Assembly (NCBI GenBank): GCA_027491115.1
Contig: JAIXWV010000020.1
Location: 165,975 to 229,974, forward strand
DNA length: 64,000 nt
DNA from: Pseudomonadota bacterium
GTDB lineage: Bacteria > Bdellovibrionota > UBA1018 > CAIMNF01
Reading direction: 5' to 3'
The stretch's first letter is position 1. The number at the start of each line of letters is the position of its first letter. The notes below the pieces were generated by a model. That model was not told where the DNA came from. It saw only the letters and a program-made list of their open reading frames with translations, and did not search any database. Of the stretch, positions 38,018 to 50,228 are shown one piece after another. The translations under genes and the position numbers were made by a program.

Positions 38018-39286
38018 TCAGAACAAATCCTTCATCCAGTTTTTCATCTGTCCACCGATCTTACTGAATACTCCGTCGTCCCCGAGGAGTCCTTCAGCCA
38101 GAAGCGACGGCCCCCCAGTGTGAACCCGATTCAGTTTGTCGGCCCCGAACTTGAGCAACCCGACCGCAGTGGAATATTTTGGAGAATTGACCACATCCTT
38201 GAGTCCGCCGAGACGGATCGGAGCGCCACGCTTGAGCGGAACCTCGAACAGGAAATCGCCGTACTCGACCATTCCTTGCAGAAGAGTCGTACCGCCGGTC
38301 ATCACGATGCCTGCAGCCAGGAGATCTGCGTATCCCGAGCGGCTGATCTCCTGCTGGATCAACGAGAACATCTCTTCGATACGAGGCTCAACGATTTCGG
38401 CCAGAATTTTTCGGGATACCACGCGTGGCTTGCCCTCACCTACAGAAGGAACCTCGATCGTCTCGTCTTCTTTTACCAGTGAAGACATGGCACAACCGTG
38501 GGCGATCTTGATTTTCTCGGCCGCATCGAGCGATGCGCGGACGCCCACAGAGATGTCGTTCGTGATGTGCATTCCCCCAACAGGGAGGACAGCCGTGTAA
38601 AGGAGCGCTCCCTCACGGAAGATGGCGATATCAGTGGTCCCACCACCGATATCCACCAGTGCGACACCCAATTCTTTCTCGTCATGGGTCAACACGGCAG
38701 AGCTCGAAGCGATCGGCTGCAAACACAGCTCGGTGACGCTGATCCCGGCGCGATTCACGCACTTGACCAGGTTCTGAGCGGCACTGATGGCCCCGGTCAC
38801 AATGTGCACCTTGGCCTCGAGACGGACTCCGTTCATCCCGATCGGATCACGGATGCCGTCCTGATCGTCGATGATGAATTCCTGGGGGATCACATGGAGG
38901 ACTTCGCGGTCTTGCGGAATCATGATGGCCTTGGCGGCCTCGATCACGCGCTGGACGTCCTGTTCGGTGATTTCCTTGTCCTTGACCGCGACCACTCCCG
39001 AGGAGTTGAAAGACTTGATGTGGGTGCCTGCGATTCCGACATAAGCTGAATTGATCTTGATTCCGGCCATGTTCTCGGCTTCTTTGACCGCTTTGCGAAT
39101 CGCCTCGACCGTGGAGTCGATATTGATGACCACCCCTTTACGAAGCCCGGTCGAAGGCGCTTGGCCGAAACCGATAATATCTATAGAGGAGGCTTGGGTC
39201 GGAGTCGCCGGATGAACTTCCCCGACGATGCAACACACCTTGGTCGTCCCGATATCGAGACCGATGACTAAATCTTTTTTAGACAC
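38018..39286 (-). CDS. ftsA: Cell division protein FtsA
   Basis: [47 protein letters not shown] start behind GGAGGAGGAGGG. Confidence 0.97.
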   Translation of the reverse strand: MSKKDLVIGLDIGTTKVCCIVGEVHPATPTQASSIDIIGFGQAPSTGLRKGVVINIDSTVEAIRKAVKEAENMAGIKINSAYVGIAGTHIKSFNSSGVVAVKDKEITEQDVQRVIEAAKAIMIPQDREVLHVIPQEFIIDDQDGIRDPIGMNGVRLEAKVHIVTGAISAAQNLVKCVNRAGISVTELCLQPIASSSAVLTHDEKELGVALVDIGGGTTDIAIFREGALLYTAVLPVGGMHITNDISVGVRASLDAAEKIKIAHGCAMSSLVKEDETIEVPSVGEGKPRVVSRKILAEIVEPRIEEMFSLIQQEISRSGYADLLAAGIVMTGGTTLLQGMVEYGDFLFEVPLKRGAPIRLGGLKDVVNSPKYSTAVGLLKFGADKLNRVHTGGPSLLAEGLLGDDGVFSKIGGQMKNWMKDLF

Positions 39287-39364
39287 TTGACCCTCCTCCT
39301 CCCATGAGCACGGGTACCGTTCGAGCTGCGACAAAATTCCAACTGACGCAACTTAGCTGAAAGT

Positions 39365-40174
39365 CTATGGACCCCTTGAAAATTTGACAACGATTTTCTT
39401 TCCGTCCCCTAGCCATATTTTTGACGCCGGCTGGGACCGGCTGGAGAGGTAGTCGAAGACCTGCTTCAGGTGAGCGGAGGAGACCCCATTGGCCTCTTCC
39501 AGGTTGAGCCCGAGCTCAATCACGGTTCTCATCAACTTCTGGTTCTTCATCGGGTAGATCACCATAGCCTTCAGACCGGACTTTTCATCGTAGCTCAGTG
39601 AAGACAATCGTAAACCAGGGAGACGCTCTGATGAAAACCAGGTCCCCATAAATTGATTCAAAGCCTTCAATGTCGGAAGATCCGCAGCCGGAAATCCGGT
39701 CAAGATGGGAAGGTCCGCCGGATAGACCATGGCCCGGTCTTCGAAGGTCGACCCGTCCTCTTCCAGATACAGGATGCGTCCCGTGCTTTCACTCAGGAGG
39801 GCAACCGGGGTCCGTTCGATGATTTTCAGGGATAGAGTTCCGGGAAACTGCTTACCGATCACCACCCCTTTGACCCAGGGGTTTCGGACCAACCGAGTTT
39901 CCATGGGTTCCAGATCGAGATGGAACAGAGAAACCCGCCCAAGAGGCGCCTTGGCCATCTCGAGCACGGCCTCCCGAGTGAGGGGGTATCCAGGAGAAAG
40001 GGACTCTACCTTGACTGCCTTCAACAGGAAAATAGAGGAGCGGGAAGCCTGCAGGACCCCAAAGCCCATGGCCAGCAGCACCACGGCGGCGACTCCTGCA
40101 TGAAGCAGGTTCCGGTAGGACTTTCCGTCAGAAACATAACGGAAGTTCTTCTTCTGAAATGCCGCCACGGACAT
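39365..40174 (-). CDS. ftsQ: Cell division protein FtsQ (POTRA)
   Basis: Single TM, LKAVKVESLSPGYPLTREAVLEMAKAPLGRVSLFHLDLEPMETRLVRNPWVKGVVIGKQFPGTLSLKIIERTPVALL. Confidence 0.9.
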   Translation of the reverse strand: MSVAAFQKKNFRYVSDGKSYRNLLHAGVAAVVLLAMGFGVLQASRSSIFLLKAVKVESLSPGYPLTREAVLEMAKAPLGRVSLFHLDLEPMETRLVRNPWVKGVVIGKQFPGTLSLKIIERTPVALLSESTGRILYLEEDGSTFEDRAMVYPADLPILTGFPAADLPTLKALNQFMGTWFSSERLPGLRLSSLSYDEKSGLKAMVIYPMKNQKLMRTVIELGLNLEEANGVSSAHLKQVFDYLSSRSQPASKIWLGDGKKIVVKFSRGP

Positions 40175-40269
40175 GCTCGATCCCCCCAACCCCGAATTTA
40201 GGCCGGCCTGAGGACCGAGTCAACACATCAACACTGACAATCCTGAAACATTTGAAGGATAATCTCTCC

Positions 40270-41664
40270 ATGCGCACTCATCTGTTCCTATTGATCTGCG
40301 GAGCCCTTCCGCTCCTTTCCTCCTGCTCCCACACCGGATCCAACTCCAAAAAGGAGACTCGGGACGGTGCTTTCGAAACCCTTCCCTTTGTCGGAAGCTT
40401 CGAAGTGAAACGGGCCGTCCTCCCGAATGGATTGAGACTCATCATCCAAAAGGACAGTTCTTCTCCGACCTTCGCTTATCAGACCTGGTTCAATGTCGGT
40501 TCCAGAAACGAGGTTCCGGGAAAAACTGGGTTGGCCCACCTTTTCGAACACATGATGTTCAAGGGGACTTCCAAATACCCTGACGGTCGCTTCGACGCCC
40601 TTTTGGAACAGGCCGGCGCCGAGGGCGAGAATGCCTTCACCTCGAACGACCACACGGTCTACATCCAGGAAATGCCAAAGGATGGGTTTGATCTGATCTC
40701 CGAACTTGAATCCGACCGGATGGTGAACCTGATCGTGAACGACGCATCCTTCAAGACTGAGCGCGAAGTGGTTCAAAATGAGCGTCGCTTTCGAAAAGAA
40801 AACTCTCCCGAAGGCACGATGTACCAAACGCTATTCGAGACCGCCTTCACCACCCACCCTTACCGTTGGCCCGTCATTGGCTACGAACAGGACCTCACCT
40901 CCATGAGTGCCCAAGACGGACGCGACTTCTACACCCGCTTTTATAGCCCAGACCGCGCGGTGATCGTCGTGGTCGGCGACGTCGATGAGCACCGTGTGCT
41001 GAAGCGGGTGGAACGCCTCTATGGCCACCTTCCGGCACGCAAGACCGAAAATCCCGCCTATGAACAGGAGCCCGAGCAGACCGCCCAACGCCGGAAACGT
41101 CTGGAGTTGAATGTGGAGGTGGAAAAAGTCTGGCTCGCATTCAAGATCCAGGGACTGAACTCGGCCGACACCCCTGTGTTCGAGGCCATCCAAGGGCTTC
41201 TGACCGAAGGCCGGAACGGTCGCCTGAACCGGGCTCTGGTCGATGCCGGAATTGCCACGTCAGTCGGCTCGGGATCGATCGCGCTTCGTGATCCGAGCCT
41301 CTTTTTGATCGAGGCCGATCTACAAAAAGGGAAAACCGCCCTGCTCGCGGAATCAGTGATCCTGCGTGAGCTCGAGCGACTCAAGAACACTCCCGTCAAA
41401 ACGGAAGAATTGAAGCGCGCGACCAACGTCATGCGCTTCCGCTTCATGAGCCGACTACTTACCTCACACGGCAGAGCCCACGTCCTCGGACAATTCGAAA
41501 CGGAGAACGGTAGCGTCGAGGCCGGACTCGCTCAACAAGAACAGGTTTATTCGGTGACTCCCGAACAACTCCAGGAAACCGCCAAGCGTGTGTTCCAGAC
41601 CGCAAAACTCACTGTGATCACCGGCGTACCGAAGTCCGCCGCAGCAGGAAAGGATCAGCCATGA
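40270..41664 (+). CDS. M16-family zinc metallopeptidase, lipoprotein (catalytic subunit-like)
   Basis: LLSSC lipobox; GLAHLFEHMMFKGT (HXXEH). Confidence 0.93.
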   Translation: MRTHLFLLICGALPLLSSCSHTGSNSKKETRDGAFETLPFVGSFEVKRAVLPNGLRLIIQKDSSSPTFAYQTWFNVGSRNEVPGKTGLAHLFEHMMFKGTSKYPDGRFDALLEQAGAEGENAFTSNDHTVYIQEMPKDGFDLISELESDRMVNLIVNDASFKTEREVVQNERRFRKENSPEGTMYQTLFETAFTTHPYRWPVIGYEQDLTSMSAQDGRDFYTRFYSPDRAVIVVVGDVDEHRVLKRVERLYGHLPARKTENPAYEQEPEQTAQRRKRLELNVEVEKVWLAFKIQGLNSADTPVFEAIQGLLTEGRNGRLNRALVDAGIATSVGSGSIALRDPSLFLIEADLQKGKTALLAESVILRELERLKNTPVKTEELKRATNVMRFRFMSRLLTSHGRAHVLGQFETENGSVEAGLAQQEQVYSVTPEQLQETAKRVFQTAKLTVITGVPKSAAAGKDQP

Positions 41665-43001
41665 AACCCTTCATCACCCTTCTCGCCCTTCTTTCTTTCG
41701 CCACTCCAGCGGATGCCGCCCAGTTTTTCTTTGAAAAAGACTCTTCTTTGCCATTGGTTTACGTCACAGTGGCCTTCAAAGGGGGCGCCACCCAGGATCC
41801 GGATGGCAAAACCGGAGTCTCGAGCCTCATGGGGAATATGATGCTCCGGGGAACCAAGAACAAAACCAAACAGCAGATTGATCTTGCACTCGACGCCATG
41901 GGGGGCTCACTCGAGTTCGAAACCCGTGCCGAATTCATTGCCTTTCGGGGCATGGTGCTTGCGGACCAATTGCCGAACTTCCTGTCCCTGCTGGCCGAGA
42001 TCCTGACCTCACCCTCGTTTCGGACACAGGAGCTCGAACGACTCAAAAAAGAGGAGATCTCATCGATCCTGAATGAACTCTCGAATGACCGGAACCTCGC
42101 GCGACTCCGCTTCGACGAAACGTTCTTCAAGGGTCACCCCTTCTCCAAGCCCTCGAACGGAAAACTCAAGGACCTGAAGGATCTCTCGATCACCGACATC
42201 CAATCTCAGTTCCAGAAACTCATCCATGACGATTCGATGATTCTCCTCGCCACCGGGAGCGCTGAAGAAAACACCTTCCAATCCCTCCTCAACTCCATCC
42301 GACAAAAACGTCCGGGCGCAGCCAAGACACAGAACGTTCCGGAATTTGCTGGAGAGCCTGGCAAACTGCGGGTCATGATTTTTGACAAACCGGACCGCAC
42401 GCAAACCCAAGTAGTGATTGGACAAAAAGGGGTCTCCATCCGACACCCCGATCTCGACGCACTCCAATTAGCCAATCACGCCTTCGGTGCGGGCGGATTC
42501 CAGGCCCGTCTCATGGTCGAACTCCGAGTCAAACGCGGTTGGACCTACGGAGCAGGGAGCGCGTTCAGGCTCGGCACCACTCCACATTCTTGGAAGGTGT
42601 CTTTCTTTCCGAAGAACGCCGACACCCCGGCCGCCATCCGCGAAGCCCTCCGGATGATCGAGGACCTTGGCAAGAATGGCCTCACCGAACAGGAGTTCGA
42701 GAACTCAAAAAAGAGCCTCCTGAACGGGGCAGGCTTCAGCTTCAATACCCCCGCCAAGAGAATGGAGAACCGCCTGACTGAGATCCTTTTCGGGCTTCCG
42801 GAAGGATACTTCCGGGACTTCGCGAATCGCCTCTCGGGAATCACTCGTGATCAAGTGAACTCGGCTCTGGCCACCTTCATCCGCCCCGACCGCCTCATGG
42901 TGGGACTGGTGGGCACCGCGAAGATTTCAAAGCCCGCGATCGCTAAGACCCTCGGACTTCCTGAAGCGCGGATCGAGGTCCAGAACTATCAAAAAGAATG
43001 A
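41661..43001 (+). CDS. M16-family peptidase-like protein without HXXEH (non-catalytic partner)
   Basis: KTGVSSLMGNMMLRGT replaces the zinc motif; ATGA-coupled to the catalytic paralogue. Confidence 0.9.
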   Translation: MKPFITLLALLSFATPADAAQFFFEKDSSLPLVYVTVAFKGGATQDPDGKTGVSSLMGNMMLRGTKNKTKQQIDLALDAMGGSLEFETRAEFIAFRGMVLADQLPNFLSLLAEILTSPSFRTQELERLKKEEISSILNELSNDRNLARLRFDETFFKGHPFSKPSNGKLKDLKDLSITDIQSQFQKLIHDDSMILLATGSAEENTFQSLLNSIRQKRPGAAKTQNVPEFAGEPGKLRVMIFDKPDRTQTQVVIGQKGVSIRHPDLDALQLANHAFGAGGFQARLMVELRVKRGWTYGAGSAFRLGTTPHSWKVSFFPKNADTPAAIREALRMIEDLGKNGLTEQEFENSKKSLLNGAGFSFNTPAKRMENRLTEILFGLPEGYFRDFANRLSGITRDQVNSALATFIRPDRLMVGLVGTAKISKPAIAKTLGLPEARIEVQNYQKE

Positions 43002-43576
43002 GCGACCTGATAGAGCACCTTGAGACCGACACCGCCCACCAACAAGTAAGCGAAGGTTTCGATTCTCGGGAAACGATTCAGGAGAGCGATCATTTTTTCG
43101 GCGGCAAAACGGATCAGGATCACGCCGAGGATTCCACCTGCGACAATGCTCCAGTAGTCCGTCGTCACCGCCACCGCCGCCAGGATGGAGTCGACAGCAA
43201 AAATGAGATCTGTGACCTCAATCCAGAAGACCACCACCCAAAAATTGGCCGAGGTCTTGCGGGATTTTGATTCTTCTTCGCCTTTTCGAAAGAAATACTT
43301 GATGGCGAGCCAGAGCAGATAAGCCCCCCCGATGGCACGCAACCAAGGGTACTTCACCACCTCGGTGGCCAGCGCCACAGCCATCAAACGCAACACCACG
43401 GCTCCGATCAATCCGTAGCGAAGGGCTCGCTTCTGCAGCTCGGGCTTCAGCTCGCGGGCCATCAAGGCCAGGATGACGGCATTGTCGATCGAGAGGAGGG
43501 CCTCCAGCAGGGCCAGGGAAAGGACGGTGAGGCCGGTTTGGGTCAGGGTGGGTTCCACAGTGAAATAGTGAATCAA
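42989..43576 (-). CDS. TerC-family integral membrane protein
   Basis: EALLSIDNAVILALMARELKPELQKRALRYGLIGAVVLR...FWIEVTDLIFAVDSILAAVAVT. Confidence 0.93.
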   Translation of the reverse strand: MIHYFTVEPTLTQTGLTVLSLALLEALLSIDNAVILALMARELKPELQKRALRYGLIGAVVLRLMAVALATEVVKYPWLRAIGGAYLLWLAIKYFFRKGEEESKSRKTSANFWVVVFWIEVTDLIFAVDSILAAVAVTTDYWSIVAGGILGVILIRFAAEKMIALLNRFPRIETFAYLLVGGVGLKVLYQVAHSF

Positions 43577-43605
43577 GTTGGAAGTATTTGAAATGACTTT
43601 GAAAG

Positions 43606-43681
43606 TGGTGAGTCCAGAAGGATTCGAACCTTCGACCCTTTCATTAAAAGTGAAATGCTCTACCAGCTGAGCTATGGACTC
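43606..43681 (-). tRNA. tRNA-Lys (anticodon TTT), CCA encoded
   Basis: Minus strand GAGTCCATAGCTCAGCTGGTAGAGCATTTCACTTTTAATGAAAGGGTCGAAGGTTCGAATCCTTCTGGACTCACCA. Confidence 0.96.
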
Positions 43682-43751
43682 ATCTACATTGTGAAAGGAG
43701 CCTCAGGAATAGCAGAAGGTGGAAATCCGATCAAGGGATTTTTCATCAAAA

Positions 43752-45623
43752 ATGGGTTATCCTCAAAGGGTGGGTATTCGTGGTCTGCCGGCGAGTCTGA
43801 TCGGGTCCCTGGCGCTGCTCAGCGCCTGCAGTCTCGATTCATTTCGTTTCAAAGAACCCGCCATCGCCAGAATCTCTCCTGAGACCCCCGAATCCGCCCC
43901 CGGAGGGGATTCCACCCCAGGTTGTCTTTCCATGCTGAACGAGTACTGCGACTCCTTGTATCAGCCTGGCGTGGAAGGGAATCTCATCATCCAGAAGAAA
44001 AAAGGGGGCTCGCTCCGAGTCCTTCAAGGGAAAACCGTGAACGGGTTCAGACAGGTGTTTGTGGAGTTTGCAAGGAGCAAACTTCGGAACCGACGCCACC
44101 TACCGCCCGACTTGCAACTCATCCTGAATGCCCATCAGTACTTCGAGCGTCTCGAACAGCTACTGAACAGAACGCCGTTCGAGCACATGACCTTGATGGA
44201 TCGGGTAGAAGCACACGAGGAAGAGTCGGGAATCTCGCACACCTGGGATCTCGCCATCCGGGACACCCTCATCATCCGGATGAGCCGTCGATTCAAGGAA
44301 TACGCCCGAACTCCCGCGGACCTCCAGCCCCCGGAAGTGATTCACGCCGAGGGAGTGGAACGGAAGATCCTCTTGGCCCAGATCTCTTCCGCGATCTGGA
44401 AGGACCATCCGAACTGGAAGAAGGTCCAATCGACCTTCGAGGCGCTGAGGAAAAAAACCCTCCTGCTGATCGACACCTTACCGTTCGACGGAAAACTCCG
44501 AAAGGAATGGAAAGAAAGGATCGCCTCGGTCAGACTCGTTCTTCCTGGAAGTCTCCCAGAAATCGTGGATCGCGACTGTTCGACCACCATGATGAACGCC
44601 TATTACTACACCCCCCTGAACGTCATCACAGTGTGTGCCGGAGATTTCAACAGCGAAGAGATTCTCCCCACTCTGGCTCATGAACTTTCACACGCCCTCG
44701 ACAACGACCGGAGCCTCTACCTCTTTTTCAAAAACAGCCGGATCAGCCACTCCCTGGAAGGATTCAATCAAAACCTGTGTTCTCCTCGGCCGGCTCACTT
44801 CTCTTGTGAACGTTGGCGTGAATTCAAGTCTGGAATCCCAGGATTGCTTTCAGAGCTCGGCTCCTACCGCCCCAACCTTCCGGAACTCCAACGCTGTCTC
44901 AAGAAAGACCGCGACACCGAAACTCCGAGCACGGAGGCGATCCGTCGAATCGCGACAACCACGATCCGCGAAACCATCCGGGAACTCGCGGCCGAAGACG
45001 CATTCATCCGAATCACCCAGGACAAACTTCCCCTGAACAACGGCAAGAGGGTGAGCAACCCCTCCTTCATGAACCCCTGCCTGTTTTTGCAAACCCACTG
45101 GAGCGACGAGACCCTCGACAGTGAGCTTTCACTCCTGACCGCATTCGCGGCCGAATACCGTTGCAGCACCGAACCCGACTCGGGGCTCCGTCTCGAGAAT
45201 TCCATCCGTGCCACCCAATCCCTCTTTGAAGGACTCCTTGAGGGAATGATCCGTTCAGAAGGCGAATTTTCAGACAGGAAAGCGATGATCACCGAGGGAT
45301 ACAGTTCTTCGCCGACAGAACGGTTCGCGGACTTTTTCGGAAGCCGATTGATCGCCTCGCAGCTTGAGGATTCCCCTTCTCTTTGGGACCGGCGCATGAC
45401 CTTTCTTGCAGGGAACTCCTGGCAATGCCCGGGCCCCTCCCTTTCCCAGGCTTTCCCGAAAGAGAGCTCGGTCCTCAGGCGCTACTTGCTGAACGCCCAT
45501 ACGGACGGTCAGGACCGACGTAAAGAATCCTTCTCCGCGCCGCTACGAGAAGTGCTCGGATGTGAAAAGGACTTCGAATGGCCGGAGTGCTCTCTCAGCG
45601 GGAGTTCTCGCGATACACCTTGA
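43752..45623 (+). CDS. Large lipoprotein with HExxH putative metallopeptidase motif
   Basis: SLALLSAC lipobox, ILPTLAHELSHALDNDRS; Cys-rich remainder. Confidence 0.65.
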   Translation: MGYPQRVGIRGLPASLIGSLALLSACSLDSFRFKEPAIARISPETPESAPGGDSTPGCLSMLNEYCDSLYQPGVEGNLIIQKKKGGSLRVLQGKTVNGFRQVFVEFARSKLRNRRHLPPDLQLILNAHQYFERLEQLLNRTPFEHMTLMDRVEAHEEESGISHTWDLAIRDTLIIRMSRRFKEYARTPADLQPPEVIHAEGVERKILLAQISSAIWKDHPNWKKVQSTFEALRKKTLLLIDTLPFDGKLRKEWKERIASVRLVLPGSLPEIVDRDCSTTMMNAYYYTPLNVITVCAGDFNSEEILPTLAHELSHALDNDRSLYLFFKNSRISHSLEGFNQNLCSPRPAHFSCERWREFKSGIPGLLSELGSYRPNLPELQRCLKKDRDTETPSTEAIRRIATTTIRETIRELAAEDAFIRITQDKLPLNNGKRVSNPSFMNPCLFLQTHWSDETLDSELSLLTAFAAEYRCSTEPDSGLRLENSIRATQSLFEGLLEGMIRSEGEFSDRKAMITEGYSSSPTERFADFFGSRLIASQLEDSPSLWDRRMTFLAGNSWQCPGPSLSQAFPKESSVLRRYLLNAHTDGQDRRKESFSAPLREVLGCEKDFEWPECSLSGSSRDTP

Positions 45624-46746
45624 GAACGGCCCCGACTCCCTTACCGAATTCGACCGGATGCCCGAGTTCATGTAGAGCCAGCTCAAGCGCCCCGATACCT
45701 GTGGCGACATCGAACACGTCACAATAGCCGAAATGAGACAAACGCAGGATCTTTCCTTGGAGTTCATCCTGCCCCCCCATGATGATCACCCCATACTTCT
45801 CCTGCATGAGCTTCTGGATCGCCTTGCCTTGATCGACCGAGAAGGACGCTGGAACCCTCACCGTCGTCAGTACGGGGGATGGCGCCTTTGAAAACAACTC
45901 GAGCCCGAGAGCCAAAGCGGCCTCACGGGTGCATTTGGCTAAAATCTCATGACGTGCAAACAGGGTCGACAAGCCCTCCTCGCGCAAAAGCCCGAGCGAC
46001 TCGACTCCGCCTTCGATCAATGAAATGGCAGGGGTCCATGCGGTCTGCTGTTTTTCCTGCATCTTCTTTTCGCGCGTGAGATCAAAATAAAAACGGGGAT
46101 TCTTGGACCCGGCAACGGCCTGCCAGGCTCGGTCACTCAGTGCGATGAAAGCCAGACCCGGCGGAAGCATGAGCGCTTTCTGCGAACCGGTGATCAGGAC
46201 ATCGATGCCCCAAGCATCCATCGGAAGATCGAGAATCCCGACAGCTGTGATTCCGTCACACACACTCAGAACCCCGTGCTCCCTGCAAAGATCCACAATG
46301 GCTTTGACCGGATTGAGTGCTCCGGTGGAAGTCTCGGAGGCTTGGAACAGAACCGCCTTCACGGTCGGATGAGCGGCCAGCAATCGCTTCACTTCGGCGG
46401 GATCGGCCGCGGAGCCGCGCTCCACCAACAGTTCGTGAACCGTGAGCCCGTAAGTCTTCGCCAGCTTGGTCCAACGCTCTCCGAACTTTCCGAGGTTGAG
46501 AACGATGACCTCGTCCCCCGCAGAAAACAAATTGGCCACGGCGGCCTCCATGGCTCCGGAACCGGTCGCGGTCAAAGTCAATACGGGTTCCCGGGTCTGG
46601 AAGAGCCATCCCAGATGGTCTTGAAGTTTTTTGAAACGCGCCTCGAATAACGAGGTGCGGTGATGGATCACGGGCTCCGCGAACTTCGAAAGCACCGACT
46701 CGGGAATGGCGGTCGGTCCGGGCGTCAAAAGACGGATCTTCTTCAT
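45595..46746 (-). CDS. Class-V aminotransferase (serine/alanine-glyoxylate type)
   Basis: [15 protein letters not shown]...[19 protein letters not shown]...[39 protein letters not shown]-terminal extension to 47313 rejected. Confidence 0.92.
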   Translation of the reverse strand: MKKIRLLTPGPTAIPESVLSKFAEPVIHHRTSLFEARFKKLQDHLGWLFQTREPVLTLTATGSGAMEAAVANLFSAGDEVIVLNLGKFGERWTKLAKTYGLTVHELLVERGSAADPAEVKRLLAAHPTVKAVLFQASETSTGALNPVKAIVDLCREHGVLSVCDGITAVGILDLPMDAWGIDVLITGSQKALMLPPGLAFIALSDRAWQAVAGSKNPRFYFDLTREKKMQEKQQTAWTPAISLIEGGVESLGLLREEGLSTLFARHEILAKCTREAALALGLELFSKAPSPVLTTVRVPASFSVDQGKAIQKLMQEKYGVIIMGGQDELQGKILRLSHFGYCDVFDVATGIGALELALHELGHPVEFGKGVGAVLKVYRENSR

Positions 46747-46824
46747 GGGTCGAAGGTACCACAGTCCCCCGCGTCGGTGCACTTCCTTCTTGCCCGCTCC
46801 GGTCACCGCCCGTACCCTGAAACC

Positions 46825-48789
<1,965 letters not shown>

Positions 48790-48796
48790 ATCCGGA

Positions 48797-50038
48797 ATGA
48801 AAGCCTCAATCCTCACCATCGGTGACGAACTCTTGATCGGTCAGGTCCTGAACTCGAACGTTCAATGGATCAGTGAAAAACTGACCGCGATCGGCGTCAC
48901 GGTCACACGGCACCTGAGTGTCGGTGACGAAATGGAAGAGATCACCGGGGCTCTCCGGTTTCTTCAAAGCTCTTGCGATGTGTTGATCATCGGCGGGGGC
49001 TTGGGCCCCACCCACGATGACCTCACCGTCGAGGCACTGTCGCGGTACTTCAAAATCCCGCTCCGGTACGACGACGAATGGGTCGGCAAGATCGAGGAGT
49101 TTTTCAAATCGCGCGGTCGCCCGATGACCGAGAACAACAAGAAGCAAGGCTACCTGCTCCGGGACGCTTTGCGGATCGACAATGATTGCGGCACTGCTCC
49201 CGGGCAGTTCCTGGTGGAGGGGAAGACCCGGATCTTCGTGGTACCCGGCGTGCCTCACGAAATGAAGAGCATGATGGAGCGGGTGATCCTGCCCAAGCTC
49301 TTGAGTGACCCAACTCTCGGCTCGACCCGGATCCTGAAAGAAACACTCCTCACCTCCGGCGTCGGTGAAAGTGCGCTCGCTCAGAGGATCGAAATGGATG
49401 TGGAGCGAATCCGGAACATTCCGGGGATGAGCCTCGCCTTCCTGCCTTCGAATACCGGAGTCCGCCTCCGTCTCCAAATGCGAGCCTCGACCCCCGAGGA
49501 AGAAGCCTGCTTCCGGAGCGAATTCGCCGCTCTCGAAAAAGCCTGCGGGTCTGATGCTTTTGGTGTCGAACCCGATACGCTCGAAGAATGCATTCATCGA
49601 TTGTTGCATAAACGTGAAGAGACGCTTGCCGTTGCGGAGAGTTGCACGGGCGGACTGGTTTCGCAGCGACTCACCCGGATCGCGGGAGCCTCCAAGATCT
49701 TGCGTGGGACCCTCATCCCCTATCAGACCGAATTGAAAACCCAGGAACTTGGAATCCCAGCCACCCTCTTCGAGCAATCGGGAGTGGTGTCTGAAGCGAG
49801 CGCGAGAGCCATGGCCGAGAACATCCGCACCAAGTGGGGAACCACCTGGGGACTCGGGATCACCGGCTACCTGGGCCCCGAAGGAGACGTCTTTGCTCCA
49901 GGCGGAACCGTCTGGATTGCAGTGGCCCGAGAAAACCGGACCCTGGCCCGTGAGTTCCACTTTGAGAACCATCGGGAACGCGCCCAAGAGCGAGCTGCTG
50001 CTTATGCTCTTGACTCACTCCGTCGAGCCCTGATCTGA
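48797..50038 (+). CDS. cinA: CinA-family protein (competence/damage-inducible, nicotinamide-nucleotide amidase domain)
   Basis: SILTIGDELLIGQVLNSNVQWISEKL; IGGGLGPTHDDLT; LAVAESCTGGLVSQRLTRIAGASKIL. Confidence 0.96.
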   Translation: MKASILTIGDELLIGQVLNSNVQWISEKLTAIGVTVTRHLSVGDEMEEITGALRFLQSSCDVLIIGGGLGPTHDDLTVEALSRYFKIPLRYDDEWVGKIEEFFKSRGRPMTENNKKQGYLLRDALRIDNDCGTAPGQFLVEGKTRIFVVPGVPHEMKSMMERVILPKLLSDPTLGSTRILKETLLTSGVGESALAQRIEMDVERIRNIPGMSLAFLPSNTGVRLRLQMRASTPEEEACFRSEFAALEKACGSDAFGVEPDTLEECIHRLLHKREETLAVAESCTGGLVSQRLTRIAGASKILRGTLIPYQTELKTQELGIPATLFEQSGVVSEASARAMAENIRTKWGTTWGLGITGYLGPEGDVFAPGGTVWIAVARENRTLAREFHFENHRERAQERAAAYALDSLRRALI

Positions 50039-50160
50039 CCGCACACCGGTGCCAAACCGCACTAGAGAATCTCGGGGCCAAAGGGTCACCACCACTCCCT
50101 GTACGAAGCACCAAACTCATGAGACATTGAAATCATTGACCAATCTTTTGACATGATTTT

Positions 50161-50176
50161 GGCACAGCCCTTGCTG
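50161..50176 (+). promoter_or_regulatory. Sigma-54 (RpoN) -24/-12 promoter
   Basis: TGGCACAGCCCTTGCT with GG-N10-GC spacing, 53 nt upstream of the 50229 ATG. Confidence 0.85.
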
Positions 50177-50228
50177 TTTGCATGGCTGACGTGAACCACA
50201 CGATGCCAGCACAAGGGGGGGCATCTCT

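Noticed and set aside
48806-49987. 393-aa ORF antisense to cinA
   Set aside because: Mirror ORF produced by codon bias; cinA on the + strand has clear family motifs and the antisense product resembles nothing.
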